A stretch of DNA of 19,108 nucleotides from Actinomycetes bacterium (GTDB lineage Bacteria; Actinomycetota; Coriobacteriia; Coriobacteriales; JAEZZM01). The stretch covers positions 1 through 19,108 of the forward strand of contig JAEZZM010000015.1 in NCBI GenBank assembly GCA_023418575.1. The letters are read 5' to 3'. The notes under the pieces are model-generated. The model ran no database searches, was not told the DNA's origin, and saw only the letters and a list, made by a program, of their open reading frames with translations. The position numbers and the translations under genes were made by a program. Shown here piece after piece: positions 1 through 6,656 of this stretch; positions within the stretch are counted from its first letter, which is position 1; the number at the start of each line of letters is the position of its first letter.

Positions 1-371
1 AGTTCAAAGTTTTGCGCTAGTTTTTCTCGCAAGGACTTGGATAGGTTAGTCATTTGAGAATAGTCTCTCACCATTTTTTGATGAAGCCATTCAAAGAGCT
101 GAGCTGCTCTAAAGGGCTTTTCTCCCAGGTCATGCATTGCGTTCTTAAGCTCATCAAGACTCATTCCGGCAAGTTCGACGCTTCCAGAACGTGCAGCGCT
201 CTCAGTAAGTGCAGTGCTCTCAGTAAGCGCAGTGCTTTCGGAACGTTTGGTGCTCCCAGTAAGCGCAAGGCTCCTAGCGCATGGAGCGCTTTTAGCACTT
301 CCTGTACCTGCGGCACTCTTGCCCTTATCTGAAGCAGTCATATGAGGAGAAGCTTCAAAACTATCTACCAT
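1..371 (-). CDS. rlmN: 23S rRNA (adenine-C2)-methyltransferase RlmN, 5' part
   Basis: Reading the minus strand from the ATG at 371 gives an open frame of 123 codons that runs off the left edge. Residues about 70-123 match the RlmN N-terminal domain: a helix starting MSLDELKNAM, then LGEKPFRAAQLFEWLHQK and the typical YSQMTNLSKSLREKL. RlmN is a radical-SAM enzyme that methylates C2 of A2503 in 23S rRNA and A37 of some tRNAs. The CxxxC radical-SAM motif lies outside the window. Residues 1-69 are an unusual Ser/Thr/Ala-rich extension containing four 6-residue repeats. The start at 371 has an AAGGA-like site about 11 nt upstream. The ATG at 164 (residue 70) would give a family-typical N-terminus but has no clear ribosome binding site. 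The identity is firm and the exact start is not. Confidence 0.88.
   Translation of the reverse strand, partial: MVDSFEASPHMTASDKGKSAAGTGSAKSAPCARSLALTGSTKRSESTALTESTALTESAARSGSVELAGMSLDELKNAMHDLGEKPFRAAQLFEWLHQKMVRDYSQMTNLSKSLREKLAQNFE
186..257 (-). repeat. Four tandem 18-bp units inside rlmN
   Basis: Four consecutive 18-bp units (240-257, 222-239, 204-221, 186-203 in coding order) encode GSTKRS, ESTALT, ESTALT and ESAARS. The middle two differ at only two bases. The repeat stays in frame and lies wholly in the N-terminal extension that other RlmN proteins normally lack, so copy number could vary without breaking the enzyme. Confidence 0.8.
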
Positions 372-457
372 GAGCTTAATTTCCTTACTATGTTTAAGGC
401 CCTCAGGTCTTTTGCTGCGCCCGCTCAAATGTGAAGAATTAGGCCAAAACGAAGACT

Positions 458-466
458 TGATATACA
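458..466 (+). promoter_or_regulatory. Possible extended -10 promoter for the membrane-protein gene
   Basis: TGA followed by TATACA resembles an extended -10 element, about 50 bases upstream of the ATG at 519. It lies in the 147-bp gap between divergently oriented genes. No convincing -35 element is visible, so this is only a candidate. Confidence 0.25.
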
Positions 467-518
467 ATTTATAAGGATAACAAACAAACGATACTGGAAG
501 AAGCGGAACGGAGCCCAA

Positions 519-1547
519 ATGAACAAGCAGACTTCGCCAGATCTAGATAAGCGCAATGCAGCTCAGGATGCATATCAAGAGGAAACCATTGATGACATAA
601 TGGCTTCTATCATGAAGCAAATTTCACATGAGCAACCTTCACCAGTGGATAGCCAGCATGAAGTGCTTATTGAGCAGGCAGATCCTCTGGATTATGATAT
701 TTACAATTATGACGATAAACCCGCAGTTATTCTGGGTCAAACGCTCAATCCTTCAAGCTTTCCAAAATCATCTGCACAAGATAAGAAGTCAGAGCTAGAT
801 CAAGTTTCTAATAAGTCTACATCTTCTGTCTCAGCTCCAGATTTACCTGAACAAATCTCAGGACAGGCGTCTGTACAGCAGCTTCCAGCGGAAGCAGTGG
901 CACCCAAAGATCAAAGCGTAGATCAAGCTCGTCAAGACTCAATCAAAAGCTTGGATCAGCTAGATTCTGCAGAAGAAGCCTTTTTTGGGGAGGCTGCCTA
1001 TAACACTGCAGAAATGCAGCTGCTTGAAGGTGCAGCCAGCATGGATAGTTTGAGAGAGATGCCTGAGGTTGAGCGCACAGAGCAAGATTTTCCTCTGGTA
1101 GAAGAGGTAGAACATACTAAGTCAATCCCTTTTATTCCTCCTCAAGAAGCAAGCAATCATGAGGTATATCAAGTAGCCTTTGACTTTGGTGACGGTAAAC
1201 CATCTAAACTTATAACTGTGCTGCCCTTTATTTTGCACCTGCTTTTGGGCATTGCTGCAGCCGCATATCTGTATGTTCAGCATATAATGCAGCCAGCAAA
1301 TCCCATAAGCCCCATTGATGATCCGCAGCTTATAAACAACCTCTATTTACTTGCTGCCTTGGTGCTTATAGGAATTATTCTTGGCCTTTTTGTGGCTATT
1401 GTCTCTAGACTAAAGGCTCGTGATAAACGCGGCTGGATATCCTCAAGCTTAACCAAGGCAGGCGTGAGCACCTTACTTTGCATTATCTTATGGGCAGTAG
1501 CTATGTTTGTATGTGATGCAATAGCGCACGGCCTTATCAGTTTGTAG
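519..1547 (+). CDS. Membrane protein of unknown function, acidic N-terminal domain and three C-terminal helices
   Basis: I do not recognise this 342-residue protein. Residues 1-230 are hydrophilic, rich in Asp, Glu, Gln and Ser, and look largely disordered. A short predicted helix near residues 24-36 (TIDDIMASIMKQI) could be a docking motif. Three hydrophobic segments follow at about 231-257, 276-295 and 314-335, separated by a Pro/Asp-rich linker and a basic loop (SRLKARDKRG). The long N-terminal part would then be cytoplasmic, because it lacks a signal peptide and the basic loop follows the second helix. A GGAG about 7 nt upstream supports the ATG at 519. The gene precedes ddl by 65 bp on the same strand, so co-transcription and a cell-envelope role are possible but unproven. 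Confidence 0.8.
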   Translation: MNKQTSPDLDKRNAAQDAYQEETIDDIMASIMKQISHEQPSPVDSQHEVLIEQADPLDYDIYNYDDKPAVILGQTLNPSSFPKSSAQDKKSELDQVSNKSTSSVSAPDLPEQISGQASVQQLPAEAVAPKDQSVDQARQDSIKSLDQLDSAEEAFFGEAAYNTAEMQLLEGAASMDSLREMPEVERTEQDFPLVEEVEHTKSIPFIPPQEASNHEVYQVAFDFGDGKPSKLITVLPFILHLLLGIAAAAYLYVQHIMQPANPISPIDDPQLINNLYLLAALVLIGIILGLFVAIVSRLKARDKRGWISSSLTKAGVSTLLCIILWAVAMFVCDAIAHGLISL

Positions 1548-1612
1548 ATCAGTCTTTAATCATCATACTCATCAAGACGCACAGTAAAACAGTACTTATG
1601 AAGTGAGGGCAT

Positions 1613-2560
1613 ATGAATTCTGGATTGAGCGCACATCGTGAAGTAAAGGTGGCTCTTTTAGTGGGAGGAACCAGCAGGGAGCGCAAGGTTTCTCTTATAT
1701 CGGGTCAGGGTGTTGAACAGGCGCTTAAAGAGCTTGGCTATAGCTATGAGCTTATAGACACAGGCAAGGCGGACTTTATACAAAAGCTTGAACAGGGGAA
1801 TTTTGATGTAGCCTTTCTCGCCCTCCATGGTAAAGGGGGAGAAGATGGTTGCATTCAGGGACTCTTAGAGTGCCTGAATATTCCTTACACGGGATCTGGT
1901 GTTTTAGCTTCTGCTCTTGCTATGGATAAAACCCGTGCCAAAACCTTTTATCAAGCAGCTGGTTTGCCCACTCCTCACTCAGTTAATTTAGTTAAGGGCG
2001 AGGCTTATGATCTAGCAGAGCTCATTGGTGTTGTAGGCGAGAAGAGCGTAGTAAAACCAGCTACAGAGGGCTCTGCTCTTGGTGTGACTATTGTGCACAA
2101 CGCAAAGGAGCTACAACCAGCCATTGAATCAGCTTTTGAACATGATGAAACCATTTTGGTAGAGCGCTTTATTGAGGGCGTTGAGATAACAGTTGGTGTT
2201 CTGGGTAACGATGAGCCACAGGCCCTACCTATAGTGGAGATTATTCCGCATGCGGAATTTTATGATTTTGAAGCAAAATATGAGACAGGCGGCTCTGATC
2301 ACATTATCCCTGCTCGCATTTCTGAACAGGCTTCTAAGTCAGCCCAGCGCATTGCTATTGGGGCGCATAGAGCTTTGGGGTGTAGAGGTTTTTCTCGTAC
2401 TGATATTATCATCGACCAATTTGATACCTGCTGGGCTTTAGAAACAAATACCATTCCTGGTATGACACCAACCTCGCTATTTCCTGATGCTGCCCGTCAT
2501 GCAGGTTTGAGTTTTGCGGATTTGTGCGATAAGCTCATAGCGCTTGCCCTTGAGCATTAG
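1613..2560 (+). CDS. ddl: D-alanine--D-alanine ligase
   Basis: This ATP-grasp enzyme joins two D-alanines for the peptidoglycan stem peptide. The 315-residue length is normal. Recognisable blocks in order are GGTSRERKVSLISG (about 18-31), ALHGKGGEDG, the KPATEGSALGV ATP-binding loop, ILVERFIEGVEITVGVLG, YDFEAKYETGG, and the C-terminal metal-binding block LETNTIPGMTPTSLFP. The Tyr in EAKY corresponds to the residue that marks D-Ala-D-Ala ligases, as opposed to the D-lactate-using VanA type, so a vancomycin-resistance ligase is unlikely. The ribosome binding site is weak: GAGGG lies only a few bases before the ATG at 1613. Translation may be helped by coupling to the upstream gene. Confidence 0.95.
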   Translation: MNSGLSAHREVKVALLVGGTSRERKVSLISGQGVEQALKELGYSYELIDTGKADFIQKLEQGNFDVAFLALHGKGGEDGCIQGLLECLNIPYTGSGVLASALAMDKTRAKTFYQAAGLPTPHSVNLVKGEAYDLAELIGVVGEKSVVKPATEGSALGVTIVHNAKELQPAIESAFEHDETILVERFIEGVEITVGVLGNDEPQALPIVEIIPHAEFYDFEAKYETGGSDHIIPARISEQASKSAQRIAIGAHRALGCRGFSRTDIIIDQFDTCWALETNTIPGMTPTSLFPDAARHAGLSFADLCDKLIALALEH

Positions 2561-2592
2561 TTTTATGGGGATGTAAACACACAGGACAGTGA

Positions 2593-2626
2593 AAAGCTTG
2601 CTTAGCAAGTCTGCTAAGCAAGCTTT
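2593..2626. terminator. ddl: Perfect 15-bp hairpin after ddl
   Basis: AAAGCTTGCTTAGCA (2593-2607) pairs with its exact complement at 2612-2626 around a 4-base loop. The stem is long and perfect and sits 33 bp after the ddl stop codon, before the next promoter region. The U-tract is poor in the plus direction, with only TTT at the stem base, and is TTTT in the minus direction. It may end the ddl transcript or act as a 3' stabiliser. Confidence 0.6.
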
Positions 2627-2740
2627 CTAAACAGGCATGTCACAAGCTAGGCAAAACTACCTCTGAAGCCATAAGTGTTCCACAATTATCTTTAATTTAG
2701 AACAATTCGTGATTAAATCCTAGTTTTTTACCAGTATTTG

Positions 2741-2775
2741 TAATATCCTACTTACAGGTAGGGAATAGGTTCCCT
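2741..2775 (+). promoter_or_regulatory. Two palindromes and a -10-like element before the Rrf2 gene: candidate autoregulatory operator
   Basis: TAATAT (2741-2746) resembles a -10 element. It is followed at once by CCTAC-N6-GTAGG (2747-2762) and by AGGGAA-N4-TTCCCT (2760-2775). The two inverted repeats abut, fall around the expected transcription start, and sit directly upstream of the ribosome binding site. Rrf2-family regulators commonly control their own operon from such sites, so repression by the product of the next gene is the natural inference. The -35 element is not clear. Confidence 0.5.
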
Positions 2776-2793
2776 TAAGGAGGTAACAAGGAT

Positions 2794-3231
2794 ATGCAGA
2801 TTTCCACAAAAGGACGGTATGCCCTGCGAATGATGGTAGATCTGGCAAGTGCAAGCGGAGAAAGTGAAAGCTACATCCCTTTAAGACAGGTGGCTGAACG
2901 CCAGGGTATTTCTGAGAAGTACCTTGAGCAGATTATCAGGCCACTTGCTCATGCGGGTCTAGTAAAAAGTGCTCGTGGAGTCATGGGAGGTTATCGCCTT
3001 GCCTTGCCCGCTTCTGAGATTACCGTAGGTAGGGTGCTTAGAACCGTAGAAGGAGATCTAGCGCCTGTACCCTGCGTTGGTAATACCACTCAGACATGTG
3101 AGCACCGCGACCACTGCGCAACTATTGGCGTATGGCGCTCTATAAAAGAGTCGGTTGAGCAAGTAGTTGATCATGTAAGCATCCAGCAATTAGTGGATGA
3201 GAGCAAGGGTAATTTATCCGTATGCCCTTAA
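2794..3231 (+). CDS. Rrf2-family transcriptional regulator (IscR/CymR-like)
   Basis: The 145-residue protein starts MQISTKGRYALRMM, the signature N-terminus of the Rrf2 family. A winged helix follows: VAERQGISEKYLEQII is the recognition region, and SARGVMGGYRLA is the wing. Cys94, Cys102 and Cys108 are spaced much as the three cluster-binding cysteines of E. coli IscR (92, 98, 104), although the first gap is longer. CymR, the cysteine regulator of Firmicutes, lacks them. This suggests an Fe-S-sensing repressor for the iscS-iscU-cysK genes that follow. An AGGAGG about 10 nt upstream gives a strong start. Whether it answers to cluster status, cysteine or both cannot be read from sequence. Confidence 0.9.
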   Translation: MQISTKGRYALRMMVDLASASGESESYIPLRQVAERQGISEKYLEQIIRPLAHAGLVKSARGVMGGYRLALPASEITVGRVLRTVEGDLAPVPCVGNTTQTCEHRDHCATIGVWRSIKESVEQVVDHVSIQQLVDESKGNLSVCP

Positions 3232-3262
3232 AGATTTAAGAAACTGTCTTAAAAATGGAGAG

Positions 3263-3283
3263 GGTCTACGATAAGACCGTAGA
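3263..3283 (+). promoter_or_regulatory. Two overlapping, mutually exclusive inverted repeats in the rrf2-iscS gap
   Basis: GGTCT-N6-AGACC (3263-3278) and TCTACG-N7-CGTAGA (3265-3283) share bases, so only one can form at a time. They sit in the 71-bp gap ahead of iscS, a few bases before its AAGGA ribosome binding site. They could be a second regulator site or an RNA element affecting iscS translation. The stems are short (5-6 bp), so chance is not excluded. Confidence 0.3.
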
Positions 3284-3302
3284 TATAAAGGATAGAACAA
3301 TA

Positions 3303-4568
3303 ATGTCAAAGGATACACCACGTTTTGTGTATGCAGATAATGCAGCAACAACCCAGATAGCCCCAGAGGTATTAGAGGCTATGATGCCTTGGCTCACTGA
3401 AGGCTATGGTAATGCAAACGGTTTTTATGCCTTAGGTGTAGAGGCAAAACGAGAGCTTGAATCATGTAGAGAGCGCGTTGCCGCCTGTATTAATGCTGAA
3501 AGCCGTGAGATTTATTTTACCAGTGGTGGCACTGAGTGTGATAACTGGGCTATTAGAGGAACCTTAGAAGCGCAACGCAAAAAAGGAAAACATATTATCA
3601 CCTCTGCTATTGAGCACCATGCTATCACTCACACCTTAGCTCATTTGGAAAAATTAGGTGAAGTGGAAGCTACGTATCTCCCTGTTGATCAGCGTGGACG
3701 TGTTAGCGTAGAAGATCTCAAGGCAGCGCTTAGACCGGATACGGTTTTAGTAAGCATTATGCTGGGCAATAACGAGATTGGAACCATTCAAAATATTAAA
3801 GAACTTGCTGCCTGCGCCCATGAGCACAAGGTTTTGTTCCATACAGACGCAGTTCAGGCAATTGGTCATATACCAGTGGATGTCAAAGAGCTTGGCGTTG
3901 ATATGATGTCATCTTCGGGCCATAAGTTTCATGGACCAAAAGGCGTTGGCTTTATGTATCTCAAGCGTGGCGTGCGCCTTCCAGCTTTGTTAACGGGCGG
4001 TGGCCATGAATCTAATAGGCGCTCAGGTACCGAAAACATTGCCTCTATCGTGGGTATTACCAAGGCTTTAGAGCTTGCAGTTGAAAAGCTCCCTACAGAG
4101 ACTAAGCGTCTTGCAAAGATGCGTGACCGCCTTATGAATGAGCTTTGCGATAAGATCCCATATTGCTATTCAACAGGAGATAGAGATAACAGGCTTCCCG
4201 GTATTGCCTCAGTAGCCATTGAGTGCATAGAGGGAGAGTCTCTCACCTTGATGCTTGATATGAATGGTGTTTGTGTATCATCAGGTTCAGCCTGTTCAAG
4301 TGGTGATCTTGACCCCAGCCATGTGCTTTTAGCTATTGGCCTTATACATGAACAAGCTCATGGTTCGGTGCGCATGTCCTTATCGGATATGAATACTGAG
4401 GAAGACGTAGACCACATTATTGAGGTTATGCCGGGCATTGTAGAAAAGCTCCGCTTTATGTCACCTATGTGGGAGGACAGAATCAAAGAGCTCAAAGCCC
4501 AAGGTTTAAGCCCCATGACTGACCCTCAAGCTTTTGCTGTAAAGCGTTGGGGATATGACAACAAGTAA
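3303..4568 (+). CDS. iscS: Cysteine desulfurase, IscS/NifS type
   Basis: This PLP enzyme converts cysteine to alanine and hands the sulfur to Fe-S assembly and tRNA thiolation. Counting from the ATG at 3303 (421 residues), visible features are His105 in the SAIEHHA block, Asp182 in HTDAVQ, the PLP-binding Lys208 in SSSGHKFHGPKG, and catalytic Cys331 in SSGSACSSGDLDPSHVL. That loop marks the IscS/NifS group rather than SufS. I prefer 3303 because AAGGA lies 10 nt upstream. The in-frame ATG at 3255 has no ribosome binding site and would add residues that do not resemble the family. The gene lies between the Rrf2 regulator and iscU, as in many isc operons. The C-terminal tail, from about residue 390, is somewhat longer than in E. 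coli IscS. Confidence 0.95.
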   Translation: MSKDTPRFVYADNAATTQIAPEVLEAMMPWLTEGYGNANGFYALGVEAKRELESCRERVAACINAESREIYFTSGGTECDNWAIRGTLEAQRKKGKHIITSAIEHHAITHTLAHLEKLGEVEATYLPVDQRGRVSVEDLKAALRPDTVLVSIMLGNNEIGTIQNIKELAACAHEHKVLFHTDAVQAIGHIPVDVKELGVDMMSSSGHKFHGPKGVGFMYLKRGVRLPALLTGGGHESNRRSGTENIASIVGITKALELAVEKLPTETKRLAKMRDRLMNELCDKIPYCYSTGDRDNRLPGIASVAIECIEGESLTLMLDMNGVCVSSGSACSSGDLDPSHVLLAIGLIHEQAHGSVRMSLSDMNTEEDVDHIIEVMPGIVEKLRFMSPMWEDRIKELKAQGLSPMTDPQAFAVKRWGYDNK

Positions 4569-4589
4569 ATAGACAGAGAGGTATCCAGT

Positions 4590-5042
4590 ATGCTGTATTC
4601 TGATAAGGTAATGGACCATTTCAACAACCCTCGCAATGTGGGTGAACTTGATGATGCTAATGCCGTAGGTGAAGTGGGCAACGCAAAGTGCGGCGACATC
4701 ATGAAGATGTTTTTGAAAATTAATCCTGATACCAGCGTTATTGAGGATGTTCGTTTTAAGACCTATGGCTGCGGTGCTGCAGTTGCTACCAGTTCAATGG
4801 CAACCGAGCTAGTTAAAGGCAAGACAATTGAGCAGGCCTTGGGCGTAAGCAACAAGGCGGTAGCAGAAGCTCTTGATGGGCTTCCCCCTGTTAAGGTGCA
4901 CTGTTCTCTCTTGGCTGAAGAGGCAATTCATGCAGCTATTGAAGATTACTACAAGCGTCAAGGTATTGACCCTTCAACTGTTATGAAGCCTCTTGATCAT
5001 CCAGAGGATTTGCACGCACATGCCCATGCGCATGAAGATTAG
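4590..5042 (+). CDS. iscU: Fe-S cluster scaffold protein IscU (NifU N-terminal type)
   Basis: The 150-residue protein is the scaffold on which IscS-derived sulfur and iron form a cluster. The three ligand cysteines are Cys34 (GNAKCGD), Cys61 (YGCGAAVATSS) and Cys105 (KVHCSLLAEEAI), with Asp36 and His104 also in place. The 44-residue gap between the second and third Cys is typical of IscU/NifU. SufU has an insertion of about 20 residues there, so this is an ISC-type scaffold. The C-terminus ends in an alternating His/Ala tail (HAHAHAHED), which is not part of the core fold and might bind metal. The ribosome binding site is GAGAGG about 8 nt upstream. The gene follows iscS by 21 bp. Confidence 0.94.
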   Translation: MLYSDKVMDHFNNPRNVGELDDANAVGEVGNAKCGDIMKMFLKINPDTSVIEDVRFKTYGCGAAVATSSMATELVKGKTIEQALGVSNKAVAEALDGLPPVKVHCSLLAEEAIHAAIEDYYKRQGIDPSTVMKPLDHPEDLHAHAHAHED

Positions 5043-5057
5043 GATTGAGGTTCTAAG

Positions 5058-5987
5058 ATGCTTGCACGCAGCATTGCCGATACCGTTGGTTCAACACCAC
5101 TGGTAGATATTTCAGCTCTTGCCCATAAACGTGGTGCAGATGAGTCAACAAAAGTTTATGCAAAACTTGAGTACTTTAACCCCAGTTCATCAGTTAAAGA
5201 CAGGGCTGCCTTAGGTATTATTTTAGCTGCCGAGAAAAACGGTGCCTTAAAACCTGGAGGCACCATAGTAGAAGCAACCTCAGGTAACACAGGTGTAGCT
5301 CTGGCTGCCCTTGCTGCTTCAAGAGGCTATAAGATGGTGGTGTGCATGCCAGAGACCATGAGTCTTGAGCGTAGGCAGCTTATGAAGCACCTGGGAGCAG
5401 AGCTTGTGTTAACCCCAGGCGATAAGGGTATTAAGGGCGCTCTTGAAGAAGCACAGCGTATCTGCGATGAGCGCGGTGCTATCATGGCTTGCCAGTTTGA
5501 AAATGAGGCAAATGTAGAGATGCATCGCCAGACTACCGGACCTGAAATTTGGAATGATACCTACACCATGGTAGATGTCTTTATAGCAGGCATTGGTAGT
5601 GGCGGAACCTTAAGTGGTGCTGGTATGGCACTCAAAGAGCTCAACCCCCAAATAGAGGTGGTAGCAGTTGAGCCCAGTGACTCTGCTGTATTAAGTGGTA
5701 AAGAGCCTGGCAAACATGGTATTCAAGGCATAGGACCAGGTTTTATCGCCCCCATTGTAAGACGTGATCTTATCGATAAAATCTGCACTGTAGAGACAGA
5801 GGATGCCTATCAAACTTCAAGGGCACTTGCACAAGAAGCAGGTATATTGGCGGGAATTTCTTCTGGTGCAGCAGTTAAAGCTGCCTTTGACTTGGCAGCT
5901 CAAGAAGAATACAAGGATAAGACCTTGGTGGTCATTCTTCCTGATACTGCAGAGCGCTATCTCTCCACTCCTTTATTTGAGGACTAG
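5058..5987 (+). CDS. cysK: Cysteine synthase (O-acetylserine sulfhydrylase)
   Basis: This PLP enzyme makes cysteine from O-acetylserine and sulfide. The 309-residue length fits CysK. The PLP lysine is Lys47 in NPSSSVKDRAALG. It is followed by the substrate loop EATSGNTGVALA, the phosphate-binding glycine loop GIGSGGTLSGAG, the GPGFIAPIV segment and ISSGAAVKAA near the C-terminus. The end, ERYLSTPLFED, is also typical. A GAGG lies 7 nt before the ATG, and the gene starts 15 bp after iscU, so it very probably belongs to the same transcript. Its product is the substrate of IscS, which makes the operon a cysteine-in, sulfur-out unit. The serine acetyltransferase partner (CysE) is not in the window. 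Confidence 0.94.
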   Translation: MLARSIADTVGSTPLVDISALAHKRGADESTKVYAKLEYFNPSSSVKDRAALGIILAAEKNGALKPGGTIVEATSGNTGVALAALAASRGYKMVVCMPETMSLERRQLMKHLGAELVLTPGDKGIKGALEEAQRICDERGAIMACQFENEANVEMHRQTTGPEIWNDTYTMVDVFIAGIGSGGTLSGAGMALKELNPQIEVVAVEPSDSAVLSGKEPGKHGIQGIGPGFIAPIVRRDLIDKICTVETEDAYQTSRALAQEAGILAGISSGAAVKAAFDLAAQEEYKDKTLVVILPDTAERYLSTPLFED

Positions 5988-6014
5988 AAGATACAGCTAA
6001 CATTCATATTTGCT

Positions 6015-6029
6015 TGCTAGAATAAGCTT
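6015..6029 (+). promoter_or_regulatory. Extended -10 promoter placed for a leaderless GNAT mRNA
   Basis: TGC plus TAGAAT (6015-6023) is an extended -10 element. Exactly six bases separate the hexamer from the ATG at 6030, so transcription would begin at or next to the start codon. No ribosome binding site precedes that ATG. This TANNNT-N6-ATG layout is the classic leaderless arrangement, common in actinobacteria. Confidence 0.5.
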
Positions 6030-6623
6030 ATGAATGAGACTATACCACAGGGCTTTGAGGCCTATTTTTCATCAAAAAAGATTAGTGCGCAGCGTGAAAA
6101 TTTAAAGGTGCTGTGCTATTCACTCAAGCAGCTCGAGGGACGCGACTTAAGCGACCTTGAGCTGTTGCGTGCTCGGGCACTAAAAAATTATGAGGAGAAA
6201 CATCAAATTAAGCTACCAGCTTCTAGCTTAAGCCTTGAGCTTTCAAGCTTACCACCAGGGCTTACGCCTGCAGATAAGCTCCTTATGAAAGCCTATGATG
6301 AACAGGATGACTTGGTTGCCTATGCCCAGGTAATCTGCTCATGGCCTGAGGAAAAAACCTGGACTATAGATCAGCTACTTCTTGATCCTGATAAGGCACA
6401 CCAAGGCTTAGGTTCTAAGCTCATCAATATTATTGAAAACTTAGCGCGAACTGCAGAGGTGGGTGTTACCAGTATAATTTCCACCCCTTCTAGGCCAAAG
6501 TCTGAAAGTTTTTGGAAAGCTATAGGCTATAAAGAGCTTGATAAAGACCAGGCACAAAAGGTACCCTTAAGTACGGCAGAGCGCAGTGAGCCAGCCGTTT
6601 TAAGCTTAAGAAAAGAGCTATAG
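6030..6623 (+). CDS. GNAT-family N-acetyltransferase, substrate unknown
   Basis: The 197-residue protein carries the GNAT core in its C-terminal two thirds. A beta strand/turn at about 94-105 (DLVAYAQVICSW) leads to the acetyl-CoA-binding motif A around 115-138 (LLLDPDKAHQGLGSKLI), in which Q125-G126-L127-G128 corresponds to the Q/RxxGxG/A pyrophosphate loop. FWKAIGYKEL at 161-170 is the usual C-terminal motif. The first 80 residues are helical and family-specific and give no hint of the substrate. The start lacks a Shine-Dalgarno sequence and fits a leaderless message. It lies 42 bp after cysK and 33 bp before dinG. Another weak possibility is that it is read through from the cysK operon. 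Confidence 0.82.
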   Translation: MNETIPQGFEAYFSSKKISAQRENLKVLCYSLKQLEGRDLSDLELLRARALKNYEEKHQIKLPASSLSLELSSLPPGLTPADKLLMKAYDEQDDLVAYAQVICSWPEEKTWTIDQLLLDPDKAHQGLGSKLINIIENLARTAEVGVTSIISTPSRPKSESFWKAIGYKELDKDQAQKVPLSTAERSEPAVLSLRKEL

Positions 6624-6656
6624 CTAAGAGGCGGATAAGCTTAGAGGAGATAGCAT

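Noticed and set aside
186..257. CRISPR-like array in rlmN
   Set aside because: The units are directly adjacent without spacers and are in frame with a coding sequence.
2593..2626. The 15-bp hairpin as a transposon end or miniature element
   Set aside because: Only one copy is seen, with no flanking target duplication, and its place after ddl fits a transcript-end structure better.
3255..3302. Longer iscS start at 3255
   Set aside because: No ribosome binding site precedes it, the added 16 residues do not resemble IscS, and the ATG at 3303 has AAGGA at good spacing.
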